NCBI RefSeq assembly: GCF_011516825.1
Contig: NZ_WOTA01000005.1
Span: 124,001 to 188,000, forward strand
DNA: 64,000 bases
DNA from: Acetobacter oeni
GTDB taxonomy: Bacteria > Pseudomonadota > Alphaproteobacteria > Acetobacterales > Acetobacteraceae
Reading direction: 5' to 3'
Shown one piece after another: positions 9,236-19,794 of this stretch (positions within the stretch are counted from its first letter, which is position 1; the number at the start of each line of letters is the position of its first letter). Below the pieces are notes generated by a model. It was not told where the DNA came from and did not search any database. It was given only the letters and a program-made list of their open reading frames with translations. The translations under genes were made by a program, and so were the position numbers.

Positions 9236-9868
9236 TCAGCTCCCGCCAAAGCCCAGAAAGCCGACGGAAGGCTGCGGACGACCGCCTGAGGCATCATAAC
9301 GGGAATCGATGACCTTTTCTGCTCTGGAGGCTTTGCCTCCGACCCTCATATGGCCTGATCCGCCTGCCATATCGATGCCTGAGCTTGCGACTGCGGTCGT
9401 TGTCTCGTCACCCGAGCCTTCCAGGCTACGCATCGACAACAGGAAAAATGTAATGTCGTTGCGATTAAGGTCGATCGACATATCCAGAGGCGTCTGACCG
9501 AGAACATTGTGACCGCTCAGATCCGCGCCGCGGTTTACAGCCTCACGCGCGCCGCCGAGACTGCCGCGGTTAATCGCCTCGAACAGCGCGGCTGTGGGCT
9601 CTATATCCATATTGGAGTGGCCGCCCTCCTCATTTGTCTCCGCACCGGGAAGTGCGGCCGGAGGGGCTGCCTGTTTGGCGGCCCTGCGGTCTTCGGCCTT
9701 TTTGGCAGCTTCCGCGGCATCGGCTTCGGCTTCGGCCTGCTCGGCGTCTTCTGCCTGAGCGTGGGCGTGACGCAGCGGAACACCCTCTCCCGCTACGCCG
9801 GCGAGGCTGATGGCGAGAGACAGATGGAGGCCGAGCCGGCGCTTCAGGACTGATCTGCGATGAGACAT
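9236..9868 (-). CDS. secreted ankyrin-repeat protein
   Basis: 210 residues. A basic N-terminus and hydrophobic stretch end in AHA at about residue 37, a likely signal peptide for the periplasm. Next comes an Ala/Glu-rich, probably coiled-coil segment (about 38-72), a low-complexity linker, and at about 90-150 one to two ankyrin-like units (AINRGSLGGAREAVNRGADL, then NVLGQTPLDMSIDLNRND). The C-terminal 60 residues are glycine and serine rich. Ankyrin units bind proteins, and the partner is unknown. It is transcribed alone towards ccrM. Confidence 0.7.
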   Translation of the reverse strand: MSHRRSVLKRRLGLHLSLAISLAGVAGEGVPLRHAHAQAEDAEQAEAEADAAEAAKKAEDRRAAKQAAPPAALPGAETNEEGGHSNMDIEPTAALFEAINRGSLGGAREAVNRGADLSGHNVLGQTPLDMSIDLNRNDITFFLLSMRSLEGSGDETTTAVASSGIDMAGGSGHMRVGGKASRAEKVIDSRYDASGGRPQPSVGFLGFGGS

Positions 9869-10396
9869 GGTGTGACAATACTCCGTAGCAGATCATTTAA
9901 TAAAATTTACAGCATTTTGCCAGATCCCTGTACAAATCTCTTTGAGAAGGCCGCTGGTTCGGCAGATGTTCGTGCGGGCGTTCACATATAATGATGCCTC
10001 AATGGCCATCCGGAGAAATGTTACTGTTTCATTACGATTTGCATGAAAAACCGTTCGGCTTTCGTTTCGCTGTAATTTAAATATTGATTTATCGAACCTG
10101 CTCCACGACTCATTCCACAGGGACTCCGCTCTGAAAAATATCCATTTATTTCAAGTGGATGACTCTTGGCTGTCACTCCTTCTGTTGCTGACCCGCACAG
10201 TTTTCATGAACGAGAAGTGCTAGTGTCGTGATTGGATTTTACTGCTATCACGAATGGGCCTGAACGCTTTTTCAGTCATTATGATTACGACGGTCATGAT
10301 GGGCAGGAGGTGACTGGCAAGACTGGAATCACGCCCGCAGGTTGCAAAACCGGGTGCGGGCCCCGAAAGAATGTGGCGGACGGAAACCGGCAGGAT
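9869..10396. other. intergenic region upstream of efflux operon
   Basis: About 530 bases between divergent genes, more AT-rich than its surroundings. It should hold promoters for the ankyrin gene and the efflux operon. The frame open from 10232 is read as untranslated leader because the adaptor's basic N-terminus and membrane anchor begin after 10397. No regulator gene, RNA or clear operator was seen. Confidence 0.5.
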
Positions 10397-11650
10397 ATGG
10401 ACGAACAGAATACAGTTACCTCTCCGGTCTCGGGCCAGAAAACACCTTCTCCACGCAAACGCAGACGGCTCTGGCTCATTCTGGTTGTGATTGTGCTGGT
10501 GATCGTGGCGATCGCCTATTTCTTTCACGGGGGGAGTCATAAATCCGGCAGCAAGCGGCACGGAACGACCGGGGAGAATGTGCCGCAGCCCGTTGCGGTC
10601 GAGACCGTGACGACCGGGGATATGCCGGTGGTGCTGACTGAACTCGGCACGGTGATTCCGATCACGACCGTTACGGTGATGCCGCGTGTTGATGGTTATC
10701 TGACGGATGTGAAGTTCACGGAGGGGCAGCACGTCAAAAAAGGCGATCTGCTCGCTGTGATCGATACGCGCCCTTATGACGTGGCACTGGCCCAGTATGT
10801 GGGGCAGCTGGCCCAGGACCGGGCGCAACTGGAGAAAGCGCGGGTTGATAACGCACGTTATCAGAAGCTCATCAGGCAGGACAGCGTGGCCGCGATGACC
10901 GCGCGGGATCAGGAGTTCACGGTCGAGCAGCTTGAGGGAACGGTGAAAGTCGATCAGGCTCTGGTCGACAATGAGAAGCTCCAGCTTGTCTATTGCCATA
11001 TTCTCGCGCCGGTTGACGGGCGCGTTGGCATTCGCGTGGTTGACCGTGGCAATTACGTTACGGCGGGCCAGTCGGGCGGGCTGGTCATTCTGACGCAGAT
11101 GCAGCCGATTTCGGTTATTTTTACACTTCCACAGGACCAGCTTTCTGAAGTTGCGGACCGTCTTCGTTCCGCCGGTTCGCTGCCGGTTGATGCTTGGAAC
11201 AGTTCCAACACCCAGAAGATTGCGACGGGCCAGGTCAGCACGCTGGACAGTCAGATTGACACCTCCACGGGCACGGTGCGTCTGCGTGCGATCTTCACCA
11301 ATGAGGACGAGCACCTGTTTCCGAACCAGTTCGTTAACGCCCGTCTTCTGGTAAATACGCTGCATAATGCGATTATTGTGCCGAGCAACGCCTTACAGAC
11401 CGGGCCGAACGGGCAGTTCGTCTATGTTGTGAAAAGTGACAGCACGGTTGATGTGCGCATCGTCAAACCGGGCATTACGGACGGGACACGGACGGTGGTT
11501 GCGACTGGCCTTGCGGCCGGGGACAGAGTGGTCACGGACGGGACGGATCATCTGCGCGCGGGCGCGAAGGTTACGATACCGGCGGACAAGCCTTCGACAG
11601 ATACTGATACGGCGCAGCCGGCTCAGTCTCATCACCGTCATTCGAACTGA
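10397..11650 (+). CDS. mdtA: RND efflux periplasmic adaptor (MdtA-like)
   Basis: 417 residues, close to MdtA's usual length. It links an inner-membrane RND pump to an outer-membrane channel. A basic RRR run and one membrane anchor sit at about residues 25-45 (LWLILVVIVLVIVAIAYFF). Then come the biotinyl-lipoyl-like half motif (VDGYLTDVKFTEGQHVKKGD), a helical hairpin, the second lipoyl half (LVYCHILAPVDGRVG) and beta-barrel and membrane-proximal domains. The start at 10397 is inferred; the frame is open back to 10232. It is the first gene of a four-gene operon and is followed after 9 bases by the first pump gene. Confidence 0.9.
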   Translation: MDEQNTVTSPVSGQKTPSPRKRRRLWLILVVIVLVIVAIAYFFHGGSHKSGSKRHGTTGENVPQPVAVETVTTGDMPVVLTELGTVIPITTVTVMPRVDGYLTDVKFTEGQHVKKGDLLAVIDTRPYDVALAQYVGQLAQDRAQLEKARVDNARYQKLIRQDSVAAMTARDQEFTVEQLEGTVKVDQALVDNEKLQLVYCHILAPVDGRVGIRVVDRGNYVTAGQSGGLVILTQMQPISVIFTLPQDQLSEVADRLRSAGSLPVDAWNSSNTQKIATGQVSTLDSQIDTSTGTVRLRAIFTNEDEHLFPNQFVNARLLVNTLHNAIIVPSNALQTGPNGQFVYVVKSDSTVDVRIVKPGITDGTRTVVATGLAAGDRVVTDGTDHLRAGAKVTIPADKPSTDTDTAQPAQSHHRHSN

Positions 11651-11659
11651 CGCCTGCCA

Positions 11660-14600
11660 GTGAATCCGTCACGCATCTTTATCGAGCGCCCGGTTGCCAC
11701 CACGCTTCTGATGTTTGCCATTCTGATGGCTGGCCTGCTCGGCTATCACTTTCTGCCTGTTTCGGCTTTGCCGCAGGTGGAATATCCGACCATCACGGTA
11801 GAGACGTTCTATCCGGGGGCCGGGCCGGATGTGATGGCGACCTCGGTAACGGCGCCGCTGGAGACGCAGTTCGGGCAGATGCCGGGACTGGACCAGATGA
11901 CCTCGCGCTCTTCGGGTGGCGCGTCCGTCGTTACGCTGCGCTTCGGGCTGACGATGTCCATGGATGTCGCCGAGCAGGAGGTGCAGGCGGCCATCAACCA
12001 GGCCAATTCCCTGCTGCCGACGGATCTTCCGGCACCGCCTGTTTATGCGAAGGTCAATCCGGCTGACACGCCTGTTCTGACGCTGGGCATCACCTCGAAG
12101 ACGATCCCGTTGCCGGAGGTCGAGGACTACGTTGACACCAGGCTGGAGCAGAAGATCAGCCAGATTTCCGGCGTGGGTCTGGTCACGCTGTCCGGCGGCA
12201 ACCGGAAGGCGATCCGGGTTCGGGTGAACATTCCGAAGCTGACATCGTTTGGCGTTGATCTCGACACGCTCCGCACGACGATCGGCAATGTCAACGTCAA
12301 CTCCCCGACCGGGACCTTCGATGGTGCCCAGCGGGCTTCGACGCTGCGGGTGGACGGGCAGATTACCAGCACCGATCAGATGATGAATCAGGTGATTGCC
12401 TATCAGAACAGCGGGCCGATCCGTATTCGCGATGTTGCGACCGTGGTGATCGGGGCTGAGAACAATCAGCTTGCGGCATGGTCGAACACGACGCCAGGCC
12501 TCATTCTGAATGTTCAGCGCCAGCCGGGCGCCAATGTCATTTCGGTCGTGGACAACATCAAGGCCGCGCTGCCGCGCCTGAAATCGTCTCTGCCACCGGG
12601 GATTGATATTGTTCCTCTGACGGACCGGACGACGACCATTCGCGCCTCGGTCTCGGATGTCGAGTTTGAGCTGTTTCTGGCGCTTATTCTCGTTGTTGCC
12701 GTCATTTTTGTGTTTCTGCGCAATGTTCCCGCGACGATTATTCCGAGCCTTTCGGTGCCGCTTTCGATTATCGGCACTTTTGCGGTCATGGATCTGTTTG
12801 GGTTCTCGCTGGACAATCTGTCGCTGATGTCGCTGACGATCGCGACCGGTTTTGTGGTCGATGATGCCATCGTCATGATTGAGAATATTTCCCGTTATAT
12901 CGAGATGGGCGACGACAGGATGACAGCCGCGACGAAAGGCGCGGGCGAGATCGGATTTACTATTATTTCGCTGACGATTTCGCTGATTGCCGTGTTGATT
13001 CCGCTACTGTTCATGGGAGATGTGGTCGGTCTTCTGTTCCATGAGTTTGCGCTGACGCTGGCGATTACAATCGTGCTGTCGGCAGTTGTTTCCCTGACCC
13101 TCGTGCCGATGATGTGTGCGCGGCTGCTTTCGGAGCGTCCTCATACCCAGGCTGACGCTCACACGGCTTTCCAGCGCTGGTCGGCCCGGATGGAAGAGGC
13201 CACTGAGCGTCTGATCGCGTTTTATGATCGTGGTCTGGATATTGTTCTGGCGCATCAGCGGCTTACGCTGCTTGTTTTCGGAGGCACGCTCCTGCTGACC
13301 GGTTTTCTTGCCTGGGAGATCCCCAAGGGGTTTTTCCCGGTTCAGGATACGGGCGTCATTCAGGGTATTTCTGTCGCGGCGCAGTCGACTTCGTTTGACT
13401 CCATGAAAAAGCATCAGCAGGAGCTGGCGCAGACTATCCTGAAAGACAAGGACGTGGTTTCGCTGTCGTCATTCGTCGGCGTTGACGGCCAGAACTCGAC
13501 GCTGAATCAGGGCCGCTTTCTGATCAATCTCCGGAGTCATGACGACCGCAGTTCGTCCGCCCAGGAAGTTGCCGCCCGAATTTCGAACGAGACGGCCGGG
13601 ATTGCCGGTATCCGTGTTTATCTGCAGCCAGTTCAGGATCTGTCGCTCGATACGACGGTTGCCGCCACGCAGTATCAGTTTCTGCTGGAAAATCCTGATT
13701 ACAACGAGTTTGAAAGCTGGGTGCCGAAACTGGTTGAGGCGTTGCAGAAGGAGCCGGCGCTTTCTGATGTGACGTCCGACCTTCAGTCTGCGGGGCTTGT
13801 TGCGCGGGTGACTCTCGATCGCGCGACCGGCGCCCGGTATTCGATTACGCCGCAGACGATTGACAACGTGCTTTATGATTCGTTTGGCCAGCGCCAGATT
13901 TCCACGATCTACACGCAGTCCAATCAGTATCGTGTTATTCTGGAGGCTGATCCCAAGTTCCAGACAAAACTGAGCTCTCTTGATGAGATCTATCTTCCGG
14001 GCGTGTCCGGAAACTCTGGCGAGAGTTCGACGGGGCCGACCCGCGCCCCAACATCCGGGCTTGTGCCGCTGGCGGCTGTGACGACGGTCACCCGTGAGAC
14101 GGCTCCGCTGCTGATCACGCATTTCGGGCAGTTCCCCGCCACGACGATTTCGTTCAACGTTTCTCCCGGCTATTCACTTGGCCAGGCGACGGATGCCATT
14201 GAGCGCGTTGAAAAATCCACGGGATTGCCTGCATCTTTCCAGACATCGTTCCAGGGAACGGCCGCGGCCTTCCAGGGGTCACTCGGGAACGAACTGTTCC
14301 TTGTCGCGGCGGCACTGATCGCGGTTTATATCGTGCTTGGCATTCTCTACGAGAGTTTCGTTCATCCGATCACCATTCTCTCCACCCTGCCCTCCGCCGG
14401 TATCGGCGCACTGCTGACTCTTCGTCTTTCGGGAGCCGGACTGGATGTGATGGGTATTATCGGTCTGGTTCTTCTGATCGGTATCGTGAAGAAGAACGCG
14501 ATCATGATGATCGATTTTGCCCTGGAAGCAGAGCGGGTGCATGGCCTGTCATCGCTGCAATCGATCAGGCAGGCGGCCACGCTGCGTTTCCGTCCGATCC

Positions 14601-14845
14601 TGATGACCACGCTGGCGGCGATGCTTGGCGCGCTGCCTATGGTGATTTCGCATGGGACGGGCTCGGAGCTGCGGCGTCCGCTTGGTCTTGCCATTATCGG
14701 TGGTCTGGCGCTGTCGCAGTTTCTGACACTTTTCACGACACCGGTGATCTATCTGGCGCTTGATACACTCGCCCGGAAATGGCGCGGGCGGGTGACATCG
14801 GGTGTTACCGGCACGGGTCCGGTGTCGGATCATGGCCGGAGCTGA
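11660..14845 (+). CDS. mdtB: RND efflux pump subunit (MdtB-like)
   Basis: 1061 residues with a GTG start. It begins with the RND hallmark NPSRIFIERPVATTLL and has twelve predicted membrane helices with two large periplasmic loops. The functional motifs include the helix 4 charged segment GFVVDDAIVMIENI and the helix 10 segment GIVKKNAIMMIDFALEA, which together carry the proton relay. The ligand is probably a hydrophobic drug, detergent or bile-type compound, by analogy with the E. coli MdtBC heteromultimer. It lies 9 bases after the adaptor and 39 bases before a second pump gene; the pair suggests a heterotrimeric pump. Confidence 0.92.
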   Translation: MNPSRIFIERPVATTLLMFAILMAGLLGYHFLPVSALPQVEYPTITVETFYPGAGPDVMATSVTAPLETQFGQMPGLDQMTSRSSGGASVVTLRFGLTMSMDVAEQEVQAAINQANSLLPTDLPAPPVYAKVNPADTPVLTLGITSKTIPLPEVEDYVDTRLEQKISQISGVGLVTLSGGNRKAIRVRVNIPKLTSFGVDLDTLRTTIGNVNVNSPTGTFDGAQRASTLRVDGQITSTDQMMNQVIAYQNSGPIRIRDVATVVIGAENNQLAAWSNTTPGLILNVQRQPGANVISVVDNIKAALPRLKSSLPPGIDIVPLTDRTTTIRASVSDVEFELFLALILVVAVIFVFLRNVPATIIPSLSVPLSIIGTFAVMDLFGFSLDNLSLMSLTIATGFVVDDAIVMIENISRYIEMGDDRMTAATKGAGEIGFTIISLTISLIAVLIPLLFMGDVVGLLFHEFALTLAITIVLSAVVSLTLVPMMCARLLSERPHTQADAHTAFQRWSARMEEATERLIAFYDRGLDIVLAHQRLTLLVFGGTLLLTGFLAWEIPKGFFPVQDTGVIQGISVAAQSTSFDSMKKHQQELAQTILKDKDVVSLSSFVGVDGQNSTLNQGRFLINLRSHDDRSSSAQEVAARISNETAGIAGIRVYLQPVQDLSLDTTVAATQYQFLLENPDYNEFESWVPKLVEALQKEPALSDVTSDLQSAGLVARVTLDRATGARYSITPQTIDNVLYDSFGQRQISTIYTQSNQYRVILEADPKFQTKLSSLDEIYLPGVSGNSGESSTGPTRAPTSGLVPLAAVTTVTRETAPLLITHFGQFPATTISFNVSPGYSLGQATDAIERVEKSTGLPASFQTSFQGTAAAFQGSLGNELFLVAAALIAVYIVLGILYESFVHPITILSTLPSAGIGALLTLRLSGAGLDVMGIIGLVLLIGIVKKNAIMMIDFALEAERVHGLSSLQSIRQAATLRFRPILMTTLAAMLGALPMVISHGTGSELRRPLGLAIIGGLALSQFLTLFTTPVIYLALDTLARKWRGRVTSGVTGTGPVSDHGRS

Positions 14846-14884
14846 TGTCACAATGCTGACCTCGTTCCGGACAGTCCTGCTGTC

Positions 14885-17800
14885 ATGAATCCATGTCGCA
14901 TCTTTATTGAGCGGCCCGTCGCGACCACATTGCTGACGGTCGCCCTGCTGATTGCGGGGATCATCGGCTATGTGAAGCTTCCGGTTGCCGATCTGCCGAA
15001 TGTCGATTTTCCGGTCATTCAGGTTCAGGCGCAGCAGGCGGGTGGCTCGCCGGAGGAAATTGCCAGTTCGGTTGCCGCGCCGCTCGAAAAGCATCTTGGT
15101 CAGATTGCGGATCTGACGGAGATGACGTCGCAGTCCACCCAGAATCAGGTCCGGATCACACTGCAGTTCTCATTGTCGCGCGACATTAACGGCGCGGCGC
15201 GGGATGTTGAGGCCGCGCTGCAGGCGTCTCATGCCGATCTGCCATCATCGCTGCGCCAGAATCCCAGTTACTTCAAGGCAAATCCGAACGGCGCGCCGAT
15301 TATCATTCTCGCGCTGACCTCCCCCACCCGCACGCCGGCCGCGCTTTACGATCTGGCGAGCAATGTGCTGCAGCAGCATCTTTCGCAGATCCGCGGTGTC
15401 GGGATGGTCGATATTGCGGGCAGTGCGCTGCCTGCCGTGCGTGTTGAAATGAACCCGCTCAAGCTGTTCCGGTATGGCATCGGGTTTGAGGATGTGCGCG
15501 CCGCGCTGTCTTCGGCGAACGCGCATGGGCCCAAGGGGATTATTGATCAGGACGGAATGCGTTTTACGCTGGACACGAACGATCAGGCCCGGTCCGCGCA
15601 GGCTTATCGGGATCTGATAATCGCGTACCGGAGCACCAGGCCTGTTCGTCTGTCGGATATCGCGGAAGTACATGACGGCGTTGAAGACATTCGGAATGCG
15701 GGCTTCTTCAATCGTCAGCGGGCGGTGATTGCGGTGGTGTTTCCGCAGGCCGGGGCGAACGTCATTCACACGATCGACCAGATCAAGGCGGAAATGCCGG
15801 TTCTCCAGACGGCATTACCGGCGGACGTGGCGCTTCATACGGCGCTGGATCGTTCTCTTACGATCCGGGCTTCGCTGGAGGACACGCAGTCGACGCTTAT
15901 TATCGGTGTCATTCTTGTTGTGCTGGTGACGCTGGTGTTCCTGCGATCCATTCGTATGACGATCATTCCGGCGATTGTGGTTCCGACCTCCATCATTGCG
16001 ACATTCGGCGTGATGGAGCTGCTGAATTTTTCGCTCGACAACATGTCACTGATGGCACTGACGGTTTCGACGGGTTTCGTTGTCGACGATGCGATTGTCG
16101 TACTGGAGAATATTGCCCGATACATTGAAGAAGGGCTTCCGCCACGCGAGGCGGCGCTAAGGGGTGCGCAGGAAGTTGCGTTTACGGTTCTTTCGATTTC
16201 CATTTCCCTGATCGCGGTTTTTCTGCCGATCCTGCTGCTTGGTGGCCTGGCGGGACGGCTGTTCCACGAGCTTGCCATGACGGTGTCGATCACGATCATG
16301 ATTTCGATGCTGCTGTCTCTTTCACTGACGCCGATGCTGGCTTCGCGTATTCTGAAGCCTGCTTCCGCTCACGCTGAGTCTGCTGTTTCGAAGGGCTCCT
16401 GGTTTCAGCGGCTGGCGGGCTCGGCTGGCCGGATTTCCGGGCGCCTGGTCGATGGCATGGCTCAGGGATATGAAGCCAGTCTGGATGTTGCTTTACGGCA
16501 TAACCGTCTTGTCCTGCTGACTTTGCCGCTGACTCTCATTGTGATGGGCGTGCTGTTTGTTGCCATGCCAAAAGGATTTTTCCCGACCGAAGATACCGGA
16601 ATGCTGATGGGGCATCTTCAGGGCGATCAGTCGAGTTCATTTACGGCGATGAAGCAGAAGGCTGATGCCGTGCAGGTTGCGGTCATGAAGGAAAAGGAAG
16701 TCGAAAGCATTGCGGGGTCCGTGGGTGGCGGACGCGGATCGTCCAATCAGGCGAACCTGTTTCTTCAGCTGAAAGATAAAAGCCAGCGCGGGCCGGCTGA
16801 AAATCTGATGGTCCGGATTACGAATCGCCTGAGCAATCTTGTCGGGGCAAAATTTTATCTTATGCAGCCAGGCGCGGTCCGGGCGGGCGCGCGTCAGGGA
16901 AATGCCGGTTACCAGTATACTCTTGAGGGCGATACGGCATCTGAACTTTACAGCTGGGCGCCGAAGCTGGTTGCGGCCCTGAGCAGGCACCCGGAAATTC
17001 TTGATGTGTCGTCTGATGTGCAGCAGGGCGGATCTGCCATCGTGGCAGCGATTGATCGCGACACTTCGTCACGCGTGCAGATTACGCCGCAGCTGATTTC
17101 CAATACGGTTTACGATGCTTTCGGTCAGCGGGCTGCGTCCATCATTTATAACACGCTGAATCAGTATCGTGTCGTGATGGAAGCGGCGCCGGAGTTTAGC
17201 GCGACCCCGGACACGATCAATCAGGTCTGGGTCAGTTCATCGGGCGGAAGTGCGGGCGGCGGGACGGTTTCCAATACGATCCGGGTGACCACATCAGACG
17301 CGGATGCGGGTAGCACCGCCAGCGAGACGGCAAGTGTCAGCAGTGAGAATTTCCGCAACCAGATTCAAAACCAGCTTGCGGGCGGCTCTTCCACGTCGAC
17401 TGGTTCGGCCGTGTCGACGGGCAGTGAGACGATGATTCCGATTACTTTCATTACGGACATCTATCCGTCCCGGACGCCGCTTGCAGTCAATCATCAGGGG
17501 CAGTCGGTTGCTGCGACCATTTCGTTCAATATGGCTCGTGGCGCTGCGCTGAGCCGTGTGGTTGAGATCATCCAGAACGAAACGGTGAAACTTCATATGC
17601 CGTCCACGGTTCATGGCAGTTTTGCGGGAAATGCGGCCCAGTTTCAGCAGTCCGTCAATGATGAGCCGCTTCTGATTCTGGCGGCTCTGGTCGCCGTGTA
17701 TGTCGTGCTTGGCATTTTGTACGAGAGTTATGTTCATCCGCTGACTATTCTTTCGACACTGCCATCCGCCGGAGTGGGCGCGCTGCTGGCGCTGGAACTT

Positions 17801-18208
17801 TTTGGCGAGGATTTCTCGCTGATCGCGATGATCGGGGTCATCCTGCTGATCGGCATTGTGAAGAAGAATGCCATCATGCTGGTTGATTTTGCGATCCATG
17901 CCGAGCGGGAGACGAACTGTTCTCCTTTGGAGGCCATTCGCACGGCATGTCTGCTTCGTTTCCGGCCGATCATCATGACATCGCTCGCAGCCGCGCTCGG
18001 CGCGGCGCCGCTGGTGTTCGGCAACGGTTACGGGGCGGAGATGAGGCGCCCTCTTGGTATTGCGATTGTGGGTGGGCTGCTGGTCAGTCAGGCTCTCACG
18101 CTTTACACGACGCCGGTGGTGTATCTGACACTTGACCGCCTGGCGCTGCGTATCCGACGCCGTTCATGGAAAATACATCCTCACCATACCAACCCCCGGG
18201 AAGCCTGA
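14885..18208 (+). CDS. mdtC: RND efflux pump subunit (MdtC-like) with a low-complexity insertion
   Basis: 1107 residues, longer than the roughly 1025-1060 usual for the family. It starts with MNPCRIFIERPVATTLL and has the RND motifs GFVVDDAIVVLENI and GIVKKNAIMLVDFAI. The extra length is largely an insertion at about residues 783-850 in the second periplasmic loop, rich in Ser, Gly and Thr, where MdtB has a shorter Ser/Gly linker. It probably pairs with the upstream MdtB-like subunit to form the proton-driven pump. Its 3' end lies just before the outer-membrane channel gene. Confidence 0.92.
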   Translation: MNPCRIFIERPVATTLLTVALLIAGIIGYVKLPVADLPNVDFPVIQVQAQQAGGSPEEIASSVAAPLEKHLGQIADLTEMTSQSTQNQVRITLQFSLSRDINGAARDVEAALQASHADLPSSLRQNPSYFKANPNGAPIIILALTSPTRTPAALYDLASNVLQQHLSQIRGVGMVDIAGSALPAVRVEMNPLKLFRYGIGFEDVRAALSSANAHGPKGIIDQDGMRFTLDTNDQARSAQAYRDLIIAYRSTRPVRLSDIAEVHDGVEDIRNAGFFNRQRAVIAVVFPQAGANVIHTIDQIKAEMPVLQTALPADVALHTALDRSLTIRASLEDTQSTLIIGVILVVLVTLVFLRSIRMTIIPAIVVPTSIIATFGVMELLNFSLDNMSLMALTVSTGFVVDDAIVVLENIARYIEEGLPPREAALRGAQEVAFTVLSISISLIAVFLPILLLGGLAGRLFHELAMTVSITIMISMLLSLSLTPMLASRILKPASAHAESAVSKGSWFQRLAGSAGRISGRLVDGMAQGYEASLDVALRHNRLVLLTLPLTLIVMGVLFVAMPKGFFPTEDTGMLMGHLQGDQSSSFTAMKQKADAVQVAVMKEKEVESIAGSVGGGRGSSNQANLFLQLKDKSQRGPAENLMVRITNRLSNLVGAKFYLMQPGAVRAGARQGNAGYQYTLEGDTASELYSWAPKLVAALSRHPEILDVSSDVQQGGSAIVAAIDRDTSSRVQITPQLISNTVYDAFGQRAASIIYNTLNQYRVVMEAAPEFSATPDTINQVWVSSSGGSAGGGTVSNTIRVTTSDADAGSTASETASVSSENFRNQIQNQLAGGSSTSTGSAVSTGSETMIPITFITDIYPSRTPLAVNHQGQSVAATISFNMARGAALSRVVEIIQNETVKLHMPSTVHGSFAGNAAQFQQSVNDEPLLILAALVAVYVVLGILYESYVHPLTILSTLPSAGVGALLALELFGEDFSLIAMIGVILLIGIVKKNAIMLVDFAIHAERETNCSPLEAIRTACLLRFRPIIMTSLAAALGAAPLVFGNGYGAEMRRPLGIAIVGGLLVSQALTLYTTPVVYLTLDRLALRIRRRSWKIHPHHTNPREA

Positions 18209-18213
18209 CGCGG

Positions 18214-19773
18214 ATGAAGACGACGATGCCATGCTGCCACTCACTCCGCGCTATTTTCATGCTTGCGCCGCTGGCGCTGTCGGGCTGCATGGTCGGGCCT
18301 GATTACAAGCGTCCGGCTGCAATCATTTCGCCTGCATTCAAGGAATTGCGGCCAGCGCCAGGCTGGAGTTATGCCACGCCGTCTCTGGCTGCGGCTCCGA
18401 AGGGGAAGTGGTGGGAGGTTTATAACGATCCGCTGCTGAACAGTCTTGAAGAACGCGTTTCCATCAACAATCAGAATGTCAAACAGTACGAGGCGCTTTA
18501 TCGCGAGGCCCGGGCGGCGATCAATTCTATCCGGGCGCAGCTCTATCCGACGCTGAGCGGATCTCTGAGTTTCAACCGGAACAGCACGGGCCGAGGGTCG
18601 CGTAATGCGTCGTCCGGTGTTCTGGTCAATTACGGGACCGGCTCTTCGGAAACGACATATACGGCATCCAACACGACCGAGACGACGTATGGGATGGGTC
18701 CGAGTGCGAGCTGGGATCTGGATTTGTGGGGCTCAATCCGTCGCCAGATTCAGGCGCAGGTCACGGAAGCACAGGCGACGGCGGCTGACCTTGCGAATGC
18801 AACCCTGTCCTATCAGGTTCAGCTTGCGACGGCTTATTTCAATCTTCGGTATCAGGACAGTCTGAAAGATCTTCTTCATCGCAATGTTCAGTTTTATGAG
18901 CGTTCGCTTCAGATTACGAACAATCAGTATCAGGCGGGCGTTGCTGACCCGACCGCTGTGCTTCAGGCCCGCACGCAGCTGGAACAGACACGCGCTGAGG
19001 AAGTGCAGGCTGGAATTGCGCGCGCGCAGTATGAGCACGCTATTGCTGTCCTGGCCGGTGAGGCGCCAGCCGATCTGAATATTGCTCCCGCCATGTTGCC
19101 AAGAGCGATCCCGGCCATACCGGTATCTGTGCCGGCGACGCTTCTTCAGCGTCGACCGGATGTCGCTGCGGCTGAGCGGCGCATGGAGGAATATAATGCC
19201 CGGATCGGAGCGGCGATCGCGGCGTTTTATCCTGATGTGCAGCTGACGGCTTCCTATTCGTATAGTGGCGATCCTGTTGGCGCGCTTGTTCAGGTGGCGA
19301 ACCGGATCTGGTCGCTTGGCGCTGCAGCGACTGAAACCATCTTCGAGGGTGGCTCCCGGACGGCGGCGGTGCATGAAGCGAATGCAAATTATAACGCTTA
19401 TACGGCCACTTATCGGCAGACTGTTCTGACGGCGTTGCAGAGTACTGAAGATCAGCTATCCAATCTGCGTATTCTGGCTGATCAGGCCAAGCAGCAGCAG
19501 ATTGCTCTGAATGCTGCAAATCAGGCTGTGACTGTCTCGATGAATCAGTATCTTGCCGGCACGGAGATTTATACGACCGTCATCACAGCCGAAGTGACCG
19601 CGCTGTCTAATGCGGAGACCGCGCTGGCCATTCAGCAGAGCCGGATTATAGATTCTGTTACTCTTATCGGCGCACTTGGCGGAGGATGGGACCCGACCAG
19701 CCTGCCAAGCAAAGACTCGATGCAGACGGATAATCCGTTTCTTCCTTCATTTATCCAGAAGGATAAGAATTAA
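18214..19773 (+). CDS. outer-membrane efflux lipoprotein (OprM/NodT family)
   Basis: 519 residues. The start at 18214 gives a lipoprotein signal with LSGC and lipidated Cys25, followed by the family phrase MVGPDYKRP. Two outer-membrane efflux protein repeats follow, with the typical YFNLRYQDS and RRPDVAAAERRM motifs, the second in the position expected for the OMF family. It would form the trimeric outer-membrane exit duct for the MdtABC-type pump encoded just upstream; the mdtC stop is only 5 bases before the start. A longer frame from 18166 would overlap mdtC and give a poor signal peptide. Confidence 0.92.
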   Translation: MKTTMPCCHSLRAIFMLAPLALSGCMVGPDYKRPAAIISPAFKELRPAPGWSYATPSLAAAPKGKWWEVYNDPLLNSLEERVSINNQNVKQYEALYREARAAINSIRAQLYPTLSGSLSFNRNSTGRGSRNASSGVLVNYGTGSSETTYTASNTTETTYGMGPSASWDLDLWGSIRRQIQAQVTEAQATAADLANATLSYQVQLATAYFNLRYQDSLKDLLHRNVQFYERSLQITNNQYQAGVADPTAVLQARTQLEQTRAEEVQAGIARAQYEHAIAVLAGEAPADLNIAPAMLPRAIPAIPVSVPATLLQRRPDVAAAERRMEEYNARIGAAIAAFYPDVQLTASYSYSGDPVGALVQVANRIWSLGAAATETIFEGGSRTAAVHEANANYNAYTATYRQTVLTALQSTEDQLSNLRILADQAKQQQIALNAANQAVTVSMNQYLAGTEIYTTVITAEVTALSNAETALAIQQSRIIDSVTLIGALGGGWDPTSLPSKDSMQTDNPFLPSFIQKDKN

Positions 19774-19794
19774 GGGGAAAGACATCAAAGGGTT

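Noticed and set aside
10220-11365. 381-codon minus-strand open frame opposite mdtA
   Set aside because: Antisense shadow of the efflux adaptor; no domain or ribosome-binding site.
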